Assembly: GCA_028286585.1 (NCBI GenBank)
Contig: JAQBRI010000007.1
Location: 82,479 to 115,021, forward strand
Length of the DNA stretch: 32,543 bases
From: Candidatus Kaiserbacteria bacterium
Lineage (GTDB): Bacteria; Patescibacteriota; Minisyncoccia; Phycocordibacterales; UBA2100
Reading direction: 5' to 3'
Numbering within the stretch: the stretch's first letter is position 1; every line of letters begins with the position of its first letter. The notes below the pieces were generated by a model that saw nothing but the letters and a program-made list of their open reading frames with translations, searched no databases and was not told where the DNA came from. A program made the translations under genes and the position numbers. Below, in pieces: positions 1 through 6,669 of this stretch.

Positions 1-640
1 TGCCCTTGATCTCATCATTTGGGAGCTGCACTGTTGTTGCAAGTACGTCAGAAACGACAGAATTACCCAATCGATGAATTGCGGTGACCAAAATGTCATT
101 TGCCTTTTGTTCAAGCTTTTCATTGCCGACGAGCTCAAGCTTGCGCATGCGTCCTTCGGTATCTGTGTTGTAGCGAGACTCGATAGCCTTGAGAAGATCT
201 GCGCGAGCTTCCTCGACAGAAATACCTGCAATATTTTCCAGCTTGTCCTGCTGCGCCTTGATAAGAGAATCAACCTGCTGTTTTTGTGATTCAAGGTCGC
301 TGAGCTTACGAGCAAGAGATTCCTGATCGGCATCGATGTTGACCTGCCGAGTATCGAGCATCTCTTCTTTGCGGATGAGACGTTCTTCGGTTTGCTTGAA
401 TTCGCGTTCTTTTTCTTTGAGTTCGGTTGAGACTTCTTTTGCTTTTGCTTCTGCCTTTTCCTCACTTTCTTCGATAATCTTTTTTGCTTTGACTTCTGCA
501 TCAAGCATCATCTGCTTGATCTGAAGTTCCATGGAACCCTTTTTGCCGAGACTGATGATGAGTCGGAGATAGTATCCGACCCCTATACCTATTATCCCCA
601 TCCCGGCGAGAAGGGTAAGAAGTACTGTTAATGAAATCAT
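1..640 (-). CDS. rny: Ribonuclease Y, N-terminal part (cut by window edge)
   Basis: About 213 codons are present; the rest lies beyond base 1. RNase Y is a membrane-anchored endoribonuclease that starts mRNA decay. The visible part has the family layout. A single N-terminal membrane segment (residues 1-25, MISLTVLLTLLAGMGIIGIG...) is followed by a long highly charged coiled coil rich in Glu, Lys and Gln (about residues 35-170). The stretch then enters the conserved block VQLPNDEIKG, which precedes the KH domain in RNase Y. The KH and HD catalytic domains are not in the window. The start at 640 gives the expected membrane anchor at the extreme N-terminus. No Shine-Dalgarno is visible. A strong minus-strand promoter lies at 774-802, and a weaker TTGCAT element sits nearer the start. 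Identification is confident from architecture and the conserved block. Confidence 0.93.
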   Translation of the reverse strand, partial: MISLTVLLTLLAGMGIIGIGVGYYLRLIISLGKKGSMELQIKQMMLDAEVKAKKIIEESEEKAEAKAKEVSTELKEKEREFKQTEERLIRKEEMLDTRQVNIDADQESLARKLSDLESQKQQVDSLIKAQQDKLENIAGISVEEARADLLKAIESRYNTDTEGRMRKLELVGNEKLEQKANDILVTAIHRLGNSVVSDVLATTVQLPNDEIKG

Positions 641-773
641 ACGCGTTGTTGGTATCCGCGCTCATTTTTGCTATGCAAGAGTAAAAAGCCTTATTTTAAG
701 CCATTATTTACGTTTGCAGATTGGAATTGAGACATGGAAAATTTTGTTGCCATAAATAGTAATGGTTACTCAC

Positions 774-802
774 AGTATACCCATATTACGCAAATGTGCC
801 AA
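774..802 (-). promoter_or_regulatory. Promoter reading toward rny
   Basis: On the minus strand TTGGCA (802-797) and TATACT (779-774) are separated by 17 bases, close to the sigma70 consensus. Transcription would start near 767 and give rny a leader of about 125 bases, unusually long for this window. A second possible start uses TTGCAT and TACCAA close to the rny ATG. The rest of 641-817 shows no other gene. Confidence 0.6.
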
Positions 803-817
803 ATGCCCTATTTTGGA

Positions 818-1411
818 TTACATTATCTTGTCGACAATACCGTAGGTAACTGCCTCGTCTGCATCCATAAAGAAGTCGCGATCGACATCTTGTTCGATCT
901 TTTTGACCGTCTGACCCGTAGCTTTTGCTAGAAATGCATTCAATTTTGCACGGATTTTGAGAATCTGCTTTGCAGTAATCTCGATATCTGCTGCCATACC
1001 CTCTGCACCTCCCGAAGGCTGGTGGATCATGATCTCGGCATTAGGAAGAACGAATCGCTTGCCCTTTTTGCCGGCTGCCAAGATAACAGCTCCCATTGAT
1101 GCTGCCATACCAACGCAAACTGTTGAAACGTCGGGTTGAATATGATTCATTGTGTCGATGATAGCAAGTCCGGCAGTTACGACGCCGCCTGGTGAGTTAA
1201 TATAAAGCGAAATATCCTTTTTAGGATCTTCGGACTGCAAAAAAAGCATTTGTGCAATAACAAGATTGGCTACTTCGTCATTGATGCCGCCAGTTAAGAA
1301 AATAATGCGCTCTTTGAGGAGGCGTGAATAAATGTCATATGCTCGCTCGCCCATGTTGGTCTTTTCAACCACCATTGGTACAAGCGTATTGTCAGTGATT
1401 TGGTTTTTCAT
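818..1411 (-). CDS. clpP: ATP-dependent Clp protease proteolytic subunit
   Basis: This 197-residue protein is the serine peptidase of the Clp complex, which forms a tetradecameric barrel that degrades proteins unfolded by ClpX or ClpC-type ATPases in the cytoplasm. The catalytic triad is intact: Ser105 in GMAASMGA, His130 in MIHQPSGG and Asp179 in DVDRDFF. The 49-residue spacing from His to Asp equals that of E. coli ClpP. The length is normal for the family once the propeptide is short. Trigger factor is encoded just upstream on the same strand, 41 bases away. In many bacteria the two genes are neighbours (tig-clpP-clpX), although clpX is not here. The start is supported by a TACACT hexamer ending 6 bases before the ATG, which predicts a leaderless transcript of its own. 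Confidence 0.97.
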   Translation of the reverse strand: MKNQITDNTLVPMVVEKTNMGERAYDIYSRLLKERIIFLTGGINDEVANLVIAQMLFLQSEDPKKDISLYINSPGGVVTAGLAIIDTMNHIQPDVSTVCVGMAASMGAVILAAGKKGKRFVLPNAEIMIHQPSGGAEGMAADIEITAKQILKIRAKLNAFLAKATGQTVKKIEQDVDRDFFMDADEAVTYGIVDKIM

Positions 1412-1417
1412 TGAGTC

Positions 1418-1423
1418 AGTGTA
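1418..1423 (-). promoter_or_regulatory. clpP -10 element (leaderless start)
   Basis: TACACT on the minus strand ends 6 bases before the clpP ATG, so transcription would begin at or next to the start codon. No convincing -35 element and no Shine-Dalgarno are visible. Confidence 0.5.
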
Positions 1424-1452
1424 CCCCGACTGATTATCACCGTCCAGTAATA

Positions 1453-2553
1453 TTATTCGTGGTCGTGGCTACCGTGACCGACAGGCTCGTCATTGCCTTC
1501 GAGGAATCGAATTGTCATTTCATTCCTGAGTGCATGCAAGATATGTGCGCGAAGCGCAGTTTCTTCTGCTCCCTTGTAGTGTTCGCGAGCATGTTCCAAT
1601 TCGTGCTCAAGTACTTCTTTTGGAGGGTCGATGTTTTCTTTGCGGGCAATGTCGGCAAGAATCAAGCGAATCTTTGCTCGATTGTCGGCACCTGGCTCCC
1701 ATGTTTTACGCAATTCTTCTTTTGTTTGCTTGGCGTCAGCAAGGTATTTTTCAAATGTTATGCCTGCACGAGATAGGTCATGTGTAAATTGACCTTCCAT
1801 TTCATCAAGCTCATATTCTTTGAGTGAAATAGGGTATTTGACCGTTGCGGATTTGACGAGTTCATCAAGGATAGCTGCGCGGTGTTTTTGGGTTGCCTGC
1901 AATTCTTTCTCGTTTTGAATATTAGAACGGAGCGCATCACCAAAAGCGGTCGCATCGGCATAGCCAAGTTCCTGTGCAAATGAGTCATCAATTGATGGGA
2001 GATCGCCCTCGGCGAGGCTTTTTGCCAATTCTCCTGCCTCGATCGCCGAAGTTCCTTTCTCTACTGCTTCGATGCGAGCTCGTTCACGACGGATATGAGT
2101 GAGTGCTTCTGTATGTTCGAGGTCTGTTACATCCGTAACCTTTTCGAGAGGAAATCGAGTCTGCAATTTTTTGTAGTCGCCAGTTTCTATCTTGGGTGCA
2201 AGACCGGCACGAGCCGTAAAGGTAACTGGTTTGCCACTTTCAACGATGTTGATGGTGACTCGAGGTGCTTCGACTATTGGTACGTTTTCGCGGGCGAGCA
2301 TTGTAGGAAGTTCTTCTTGTACTGCGCGCTCGGCGACCATGCGATCAATAGAATCTGGAGAATACTGTGCCAATATAAGATCTTGTGGTGCGTTTCCTTT
2401 GCGAAAACCTTTTAACTCCGTGTTCTTTTGAAGATCATTAATGATGACAGTGCGGTACTTCTCGAGTACTTCAACTGGAATTTCTGCTTCGATATTTGCT
2501 TCCCAAGCGACTTCGTCGTTTGTAATGGTGCAGGTTGTTTGTGATGTGGACAT
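1453..2553 (-). CDS. tig: Trigger factor lacking the PPIase domain
   Basis: Trigger factor is the ribosome-bound chaperone that meets nascent chains at the exit tunnel. The N-terminal ribosome-binding domain carries the signature loop GFRKGNAP at residues 49-56. The C-terminal half (about residues 185-350) is helical and fits the chaperone arm and back domain. The protein is 366 residues, against about 430 in E. coli. The shortfall falls where the FKBP-type peptidyl-prolyl isomerase domain should be: after about residue 165 the chain passes through a short linker straight to the C-domain block beginning [13 protein letters not shown]. The extreme C-terminus is His-rich (HGSHDHE). The gene starts 15 bases after the stop of the small membrane-protein gene at 2569-2784 and probably shares its promoter at 2791-2818. 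No Shine-Dalgarno is visible. Confidence 0.93.
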   Translation of the reverse strand: MSTSQTTCTITNDEVAWEANIEAEIPVEVLEKYRTVIINDLQKNTELKGFRKGNAPQDLILAQYSPDSIDRMVAERAVQEELPTMLARENVPIVEAPRVTINIVESGKPVTFTARAGLAPKIETGDYKKLQTRFPLEKVTDVTDLEHTEALTHIRRERARIEAVEKGTSAIEAGELAKSLAEGDLPSIDDSFAQELGYADATAFGDALRSNIQNEKELQATQKHRAAILDELVKSATVKYPISLKEYELDEMEGQFTHDLSRAGITFEKYLADAKQTKEELRKTWEPGADNRAKIRLILADIARKENIDPPKEVLEHELEHAREHYKGAEETALRAHILHALRNEMTIRFLEGNDEPVGHGSHDHE

Positions 2554-2568
2554 GATAAATAGTGAATA

Positions 2569-2784
2569 TTATTGAATAGTAGTGGTACCAAGATCGATTG
2601 TCGTAGTACCTGAAATAATGTGCGATGTTTGCTGAGCCTGTTGCCGCTCTGCACGTTTATTTACAAAAACATACATTGCGCCAAGGCAGAGTATCACAAG
2701 AACGATAATAGTGGCAACAAATGCGCCAACGGATTTAGGTCGGGAGTATAATAATGAGCTTTCGATAATTTCATTCTCATCCAT
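2569..2784 (-). CDS. Small single-pass membrane protein, unrecognised
   Basis: This is a 71-residue protein with no family I recognise. Residues 1-18 are polar and acidic (MDENEIIESS...). Residues about 19-42 form one strongly hydrophobic segment (VGAFVATIIVLVILCLGAMYVFV), followed by a basic KRAERQQ stretch. The C-terminal tail is Thr/Gly/Ile-rich. The short acidic N-terminus and the basic residues after the segment leave the topology uncertain. It is the first gene of a probable two-gene unit with trigger factor, 15 bases apart. Its reality is supported by a good promoter whose -10 ends 6 bases before the ATG. Function is unknown; co-transcription with tig is an inference. Confidence 0.7.
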   Translation of the reverse strand: MDENEIIESSLLYSRPKSVGAFVATIIVLVILCLGAMYVFVNKRAERQQAQQTSHIISGTTTIDLGTTTIQ

Positions 2785-2790
2785 GTGGTG

Positions 2791-2818
2791 AGTTTACCAC
2801 AAGGTAGTGAATGTGTAA
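2791..2818 (-). promoter_or_regulatory. Promoter of the small membrane protein-tig unit
   Basis: On the minus strand TTACAC (2818-2813) and TAAACT (2796-2791) are spaced 16 bases apart. The -10 ends 6 bases upstream of the ATG at 2784, which predicts a leaderless mRNA. Confidence 0.55.
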
Positions 2819-2829
2819 GAATTTTCCTC

Positions 2830-2862
2830 AGTATAGAATTGACGCTCTCAAAAATCTATACT
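2830..2862. repeat. 8-bp inverted repeat between ppa and the tig unit
   Basis: AGTATAGA (2830-2837) and TCTATACT (2855-2862) are perfect complements around a 17-base loop. The dyad lies 10 bases beyond the ppa stop and upstream of the 2791-2818 promoter. It could be a weak terminator of ppa or a protein-binding dyad. No T-run follows on the minus strand, so a terminator role is doubtful. Confidence 0.4.
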
Positions 2863-2871
2863 TTCGGAAAA

Positions 2872-3411
2872 CTATTTCGTTCCGAACTTTGCTTTGTAGA
2901 GTTCTACTGACTTTGTGATTGCGGCAATTGCATCATCCTTGCCCTTGATTCCCTTGATTTCGACTGGTGCTGGCTTACCTTTGAGCAGTTTGTAGGTCTC
3001 AAAGAAATGCTGGAATTCCTTAAGAGAGTGAGCGTTGATATCTGCGAGATCGACAACATCATCCCAGCGCTTATCGTCGACTGGTACTGCGATGACTTTG
3101 TAGTCGGATTCACCCCCATCTATCATTTCCATGACAGCAACAGGGCGCACTGTAACCAAAATGCCAACATCGAGCGGGTATGTTGTAAGTACGATTACGT
3201 CGAGAGCATCGCCATCTTCCCACAATGTTTGTGGAGCAAAGCCATAATCAAAAGGATACGCAGCCGAAGAGTAGTTGGCACGGTCGAGTTTGATAAGACC
3301 TGTAGCCTTATCTATTTCGTATTTATTATTTGATCCCTTTGGGATTTCGATAATAACATTTATTTCAGAAGGTGCATTATCACCGAGAGGTACGTCGTGC
3401 CAGAGATTCAT
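2872..3411 (-). CDS. ppa: Inorganic pyrophosphatase (family I)
   Basis: This enzyme hydrolyses pyrophosphate to two phosphates in the cytoplasm and so pulls nucleic acid, tRNA-charging and other reactions forward. The 179-residue length is typical of bacterial family I enzymes. Visible landmarks are IEIPKGSNNKYEID (residues 21-34), YPFDYGF (52-58) and the metal-binding loop DGDALDV (66-72). The usual Pro of DGDPLDV is Ala here, while all three metal-binding Asp residues are kept. It lies 41 bases downstream of nusA on the same strand and is probably read from the nusA promoter, although a weak hexamer 6 bases before its ATG might act alone. No Shine-Dalgarno is present. Confidence 0.96.
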   Translation of the reverse strand: MNLWHDVPLGDNAPSEINVIIEIPKGSNNKYEIDKATGLIKLDRANYSSAAYPFDYGFAPQTLWEDGDALDVIVLTTYPLDVGILVTVRPVAVMEMIDGGESDYKVIAVPVDDKRWDDVVDLADINAHSLKEFQHFFETYKLLKGKPAPVEIKGIKGKDDAIAAITKSVELYKAKFGTK

Positions 3412-3452
3412 ACAATGAGTTAAGAATTACTACTAGTAAAATAACTATAACA

Positions 3453-4784
3453 CTATTCTGCGTCCTTTTCTTTGTCAGTACTGACTTCTTCCTGCTGTTC
3501 TTCGACAGTCTCAGATGCAATATCGCGATCCTGAGATACCGGATCGATGTTTCGTCCGTCAGTATCGGTCATTTCTGTAGCATCGTGAGTCATTTCTTCT
3601 TTTGAAACTTCAAATGCTGATTCATCCTCTGTTGTTGGTGTTTCCTCAACTTCTGCAGCAGGTTCTTCTTTTGTTACGTCGCCTCCTGTTGAGCGTATAT
3701 CGATTTTCCAGCCAGTAAGACGAGCTGCGAGTCGCACGTTTTGACCTCCGCGGCCAATAGCGAGTGACTGCTGCTCTTCGTCGACAAGGACTTCTGCACG
3801 ACTTTCGTTATGATTGAGTTCGATTGAGATAATTTGAGCTGGTTTAAGTGCTTCTTTTACATAAGCTGCTGGATCTTCTGACCATTCGATGACATCTATT
3901 TTTTCTCCAGCAAGTTCCGAAGTGACTACTGCAACACGTACCCCGCGCTGGCCAACGAGCGCACCAACTGGATCAATATGATCGTCTGTTGATACGACTG
4001 CGATCTTCGCACGGCTTCCTGGCTCGCGAACAATACCTTTTACTTCGACAACACCACTCGCCATTTCGGGTACCTCTGCTTCAAACAATTTCGTCAAAAA
4101 CTTTGGGTGTGATCGAGAGAGGCGGATAAAGGTGCCACGGACGCCTTCGTCGACGCGCAAAAGAAGTGCACGAACACGTTCTCCTTGGCGATATCGCTCG
4201 TTTGGAATCTGTTCATCATAAGGAAGTACTGCTGTGGTGCGGCCGAGATCGATATAGAGATTACCTCTTTCGAATCGTTGTACATGACCGGTAACAATGT
4301 CTCCTTCGCGTTCACCAAATTCTGCAATTACTGAGGAACGTTCTGCTTCACGGATTTTTTGCATAATGACCTGCTTTGCAGCTTGCGCTGCAATACGTCC
4401 AAAATCTTCTTGGGTTTCAAGAGGGAAGCTGATCTCATCATCAAGCTGTGCATCGCGTTTCATACGACGTGCATCTTCGAGCATGATGTGCTGTTCTGGG
4501 TTAAAGCGGGATCGGGTGTCGGTTTCGTCACGTTCTTCGCCTTCTTCCTCTTCTTTGCGCACAAGTGTATCGTCAACGACGATTTTAGCCTGGCGGAATT
4601 CGACATCGCCTGTTTCTGCATTGAATGTTGCACGGATGATTTGTCCACGCTTGCCGTATTCGCGTCGGTACGCAGCTGCCATAGCCGTTGCTATCGCATC
4701 TACAACACTTTCACGAGAAATACCCTTCTCTTGCTGAAGGTCATCGAGGGCACTGTTAAGAACTTTGAGATCAAATAAAGCCAT
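3453..4784 (-). CDS. nusA: Transcription termination/antitermination factor NusA
   Basis: NusA binds RNA polymerase and nascent RNA and affects pausing, intrinsic termination and antitermination. Domains in order: an N-terminal RNAP-binding domain (about residues 1-140) starting with ALFDLKVLNSALDDLQQEKGIS, an S1 domain (about 158-222, beginning EGDIVTGHVQRFERGNLYIDLG), and two KH domains whose GxxG loops are VGQRGVRV (about 277-284) and IGRGGQNV (343-350). The N-terminal domain contains an unusual highly charged insertion (about 75-97, EEEEGEERDETDTRSRF...). After residue 366 the chain ends in about 75 very acidic, probably disordered residues. No AR repeats are seen. The total of 443 residues is ordinary for NusA plus the tail. 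It has its own promoter at 4880-4907 and a possible attenuator in its leader. ppa follows it. Confidence 0.95.
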   Translation of the reverse strand: MALFDLKVLNSALDDLQQEKGISRESVVDAIATAMAAAYRREYGKRGQIIRATFNAETGDVEFRQAKIVVDDTLVRKEEEEGEERDETDTRSRFNPEQHIMLEDARRMKRDAQLDDEISFPLETQEDFGRIAAQAAKQVIMQKIREAERSSVIAEFGEREGDIVTGHVQRFERGNLYIDLGRTTAVLPYDEQIPNERYRQGERVRALLLRVDEGVRGTFIRLSRSHPKFLTKLFEAEVPEMASGVVEVKGIVREPGSRAKIAVVSTDDHIDPVGALVGQRGVRVAVVTSELAGEKIDVIEWSEDPAAYVKEALKPAQIISIELNHNESRAEVLVDEEQQSLAIGRGGQNVRLAARLTGWKIDIRSTGGDVTKEEPAAEVEETPTTEDESAFEVSKEEMTHDATEMTDTDGRNIDPVSQDRDIASETVEEQQEEVSTDKEKDAE

Positions 4785-4825
4785 ATAAATAAGGATAATT
4801 TAGTAGAAAAATAATAAAGAAGGGT

Positions 4826-4851
4826 AAAGAAAAGGCCCGCCTAAGGCGGAC
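4826..4851 (-). terminator. Hairpin plus T-run in the nusA leader (candidate attenuator)
   Basis: Read on the minus strand, CCGCC (4849-4845) pairs with GGCGG (4841-4837) around a three-base loop. The stem extends by a U-G and a G-C pair and is followed by CC-TTTT-C-TTT. It lies between the nusA promoter (4880-4907) and the nusA start, so it would be transcribed at the beginning of the nusA message. As there is no gene between promoter and hairpin, attenuation fits better than end-of-gene termination. Confidence 0.55.
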
Positions 4852-4879
4852 ACACGACAACCTTTCAGTTGTACGATTC

Positions 4880-4907
4880 ATAATACCAGGCGTTGTACCG
4901 TTGTCAA
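4880..4907 (-). promoter_or_regulatory. nusA promoter
   Basis: On the minus strand TTGACA (4907-4902, full consensus) and TATTAT (4885-4880) are separated by 16 bases. It starts two bases beyond the terminator of the upstream gene. The predicted start near 4873 gives nusA a leader of about 90 bases that includes the hairpin at 4835-4851. Confidence 0.75.
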
Positions 4908-4908
4908 A

Positions 4909-4944
4909 TAATCAAAACCACGCTCGTAAGCGTGGTTTTGATTA
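4909..4944 (-). terminator. Strong terminator of the DUF5666-like gene
   Basis: A perfect 16-bp stem (4909-4924 with 4929-4944) surrounds a 4-base loop, with arms such as AATCAAAACCACGCT. It lies 53 bases past the stop of the secreted-protein gene at 4997. The T-rich part lies within and just after the 3' arm when read on the minus strand. Confidence 0.8.
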
Positions 4945-4996
4945 AGTACGTGTGATTTTGGTGGTCGAAGTCACCAAATCAGTCTGTTAGGAGGGG

Positions 4997-5794
4997 CTAG
5001 AAGCCAAACATGTGTTTGAAGAAGTTTCCAATGTTACCCAAAAACCCATGGTTTTCGCCATTTGGGCCCTTTGGGTTAGTAGAACCGGTTGTTGAAGCCG
5101 CTTTTGGAACACCTTGGTCCATAACGGTGGTAGCAACTACTGCGCTGCCCTGTACAGTGCCTTGTACGACTACAAAATCGCCCACTGCAAGATTTGTAAT
5201 GGTAGAGGGTGCGCCCATTTTGAGAACTTTTGCACTACTCAAGTCTACGGTGTACGAGAGGTTGGTCTTGGTGCTCAATGTCATTGAATTCCCAGTAATC
5301 GAGGCAATACTGCCTGCAATGACTGGATGACCATCGCCCTGTATCATAGCCATAGTAGAGCTCGCCTCATTGTGCTTGCCCATCATGTCACCATGTCCCA
5401 TCATCATGCCTGGGCCAACATCGGTACGAATCATTGTTGCAACGACAGAAGTTCCAGTAACGGTTCCTTCGATCATAACCTTTTCGCCCGAAGTCAGAGC
5501 AGAAACGGTTGTAGTAGCTCCCTTTTTGACCACCTTTGCATTTGAGGCGTCAACGGTAAAGGTTGATGTAGCGTTTTGGAACCCTGATTTGCCAGTAACA
5601 GTAAGCGATGTGCCATTTACTGCTGTAATGACACCCATTAGCATAGGTTTCATTGGGTTACCGTTCATTCGCTCCATGCCCGGACCTCTTTGTGGGGCTG
5701 GCTGCGTGTTGGTATCGGCAAATACAGTCGAAAGCGCAGCACCACTCATTAATAAGGTAGCCATGGTGGCTACGGACATTGTTTTTACGTTCAT
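4997..5794 (-). CDS. Secreted protein with two DUF5666-like beta domains
   Basis: This 265-residue protein starts with a clear signal peptide (MNVKTMSVATMATLLMSGAA, likely cleaved after FA at residue 26). The mature part has two similar beta-rich repeats, about residues 51-125 and 157-226. Each runs through the pattern 'G-I-x-(S/A)-(I/V)-x-G-x-S-(L/M)-T-(V/L)', 'T-V-D-x-S-x-A-K-V' and a closing '(E/Q)-G-T-V-x-G-(S/T)-x-V-V-A-T'. This fits the DUF5666 type of small extracellular beta domain, whose function is not known to me. The linker between them is Met/His-rich (GPGMMMGHGDMMGKH, residues 127-141), and the N-terminal region also has several Met, so metal (copper-type) binding is possible but unproven. 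The gene stands alone, with its own terminator at 4909-4944. Confidence 0.7.
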   Translation of the reverse strand: MNVKTMSVATMATLLMSGAALSTVFADTNTQPAPQRGPGMERMNGNPMKPMLMGVITAVNGTSLTVTGKSGFQNATSTFTVDASNAKVVKKGATTTVSALTSGEKVMIEGTVTGTSVVATMIRTDVGPGMMMGHGDMMGKHNEASSTMAMIQGDGHPVIAGSIASITGNSMTLSTKTNLSYTVDLSSAKVLKMGAPSTITNLAVGDFVVVQGTVQGSAVVATTVMDQGVPKAASTTGSTNPKGPNGENHGFLGNIGNFFKHMFGF

Positions 5795-5925
5795 ATCAAT
5801 AATTATTGGTTTATAAGCAAGTTCTGTTTAATGGATGACGTCTCACCCTGCTTATGTTACATGTCGCACTCATCGCTTATTACATTCTTATCCACATACC
5901 AAATACTGGTAATATAGCGCTGTAA

Positions 5926-6624
5926 TCAGTTATTTGGATAAATAATATATTTTTTTGATTCATCGCGCTCACTCATGGTGAAATCGTCGGTCTCTTCTTT
6001 TTCTGAAATGTCCCCATCTTCTTCATCCTCGTCATCTTCTTTGTAATCAAGTTCTGCCTCGATACGGTTGCTACCGTGCCGAATAATGTGATGCGAAAGT
6101 GAATGCGCGAGTTTTGCATCTATAAGAGGAATAAGAAAAGCGCGAGATTCTGCAGAACGGCCGGTATCACGATCACCGGAACTAATAGTGACATCAAGCT
6201 GCGCCAATCCAAAAATACGAAAATGGTAGGGACGCTCTATTTCGATGTTACTTATCTGCATGTAGGGAATACGTGTTTCCCGGGTACGAAATAACCCGCG
6301 GCGCAAATGAAACGCGTGCCTGTCTACCATAAAGGTATGTTGTCGATACATGACCCAGCCGCGCAAAAGCCCAATAAATATAAATGAAATTGATGCAAGA
6401 AATGTCCATTCGGATAGCATTCCTGAGTCGATATACCAGTCGCGATGACTAGTTAAAAATGAATCGAGGGGAGATCGTAGCGCACCAAAGTACATTTCCC
6501 ACGACAGGTACATCAGCCCGAGTCCTATCGCTGTTGCCCACCATCCGTAACGAAGGAATGTGTATATAAAGGTACGTTTTCCAAGATGGTACCGAGTTTC
6601 ATACTCGAGTGGCATGACTTTCAT
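5926..6624 (-). CDS. Membrane protein with bacterial PH (bPH2/YdbS-like) domain
   Basis: This is a 232-residue protein. Two membrane segments (about residues 22-42 and 74-90) are followed by a bacterial pleckstrin-homology domain of the YdbS/YdbT type (about 93-180). The family pattern is visible in FMVDRHAFHLRRGLFRTRETRIPYMQISNIEIERPYHFRIFGLAQLDV split across 98-145: a strand, a 'G-(L/I)-x-x-(R/K)' turn, 'I-P-Y-x-x-I-x-x-(I/V)' and 'R-x-x-G-L-A-x-(L/V)-x-(V/I)'. The C-terminal 45 residues are very acidic (EDDEDEEDGD). The family is membrane-associated, but its role is poorly known. A TACAAT hexamer ends 7 bases before the ATG, consistent with a leaderless start. The function beyond 'PH-domain membrane protein' is not deducible. 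Confidence 0.75.
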   Translation of the reverse strand: MKVMPLEYETRYHLGKRTFIYTFLRYGWWATAIGLGLMYLSWEMYFGALRSPLDSFLTSHRDWYIDSGMLSEWTFLASISFIFIGLLRGWVMYRQHTFMVDRHAFHLRRGLFRTRETRIPYMQISNIEIERPYHFRIFGLAQLDVTISSGDRDTGRSAESRAFLIPLIDAKLAHSLSHHIIRHGSNRIEAELDYKEDDEDEEDGDISEKEETDDFTMSERDESKKYIIYPNN

Positions 6625-6631
6625 GTCGATA

Positions 6632-6637
6632 ATTGTA
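6632..6637 (-). promoter_or_regulatory. -10 element of the PH-domain gene
   Basis: TACAAT on the minus strand ends 7 bases before the ATG at 6624. No -35 or Shine-Dalgarno is apparent. Confidence 0.4.
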
Positions 6638-6669
6638 TCAGACCTTTTAGGACTGTTTTTCGGGTGCGA

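Noticed and set aside
641-767. Possible small RNA downstream of the promoter at 774-802
   Set aside because: No hairpin with a T-run is found before the rny start; the GGCTTAAAATAAGGC segment does not form a good stem. A long rny leader explains the promoter better.
4297-4778. Open frames of about 140 codons on the plus strand opposite nusA
   Set aside because: Ser/Cys/Phe-rich translations typical of antisense of an acidic/basic coding frame, with no start signals; nusA is unambiguous.
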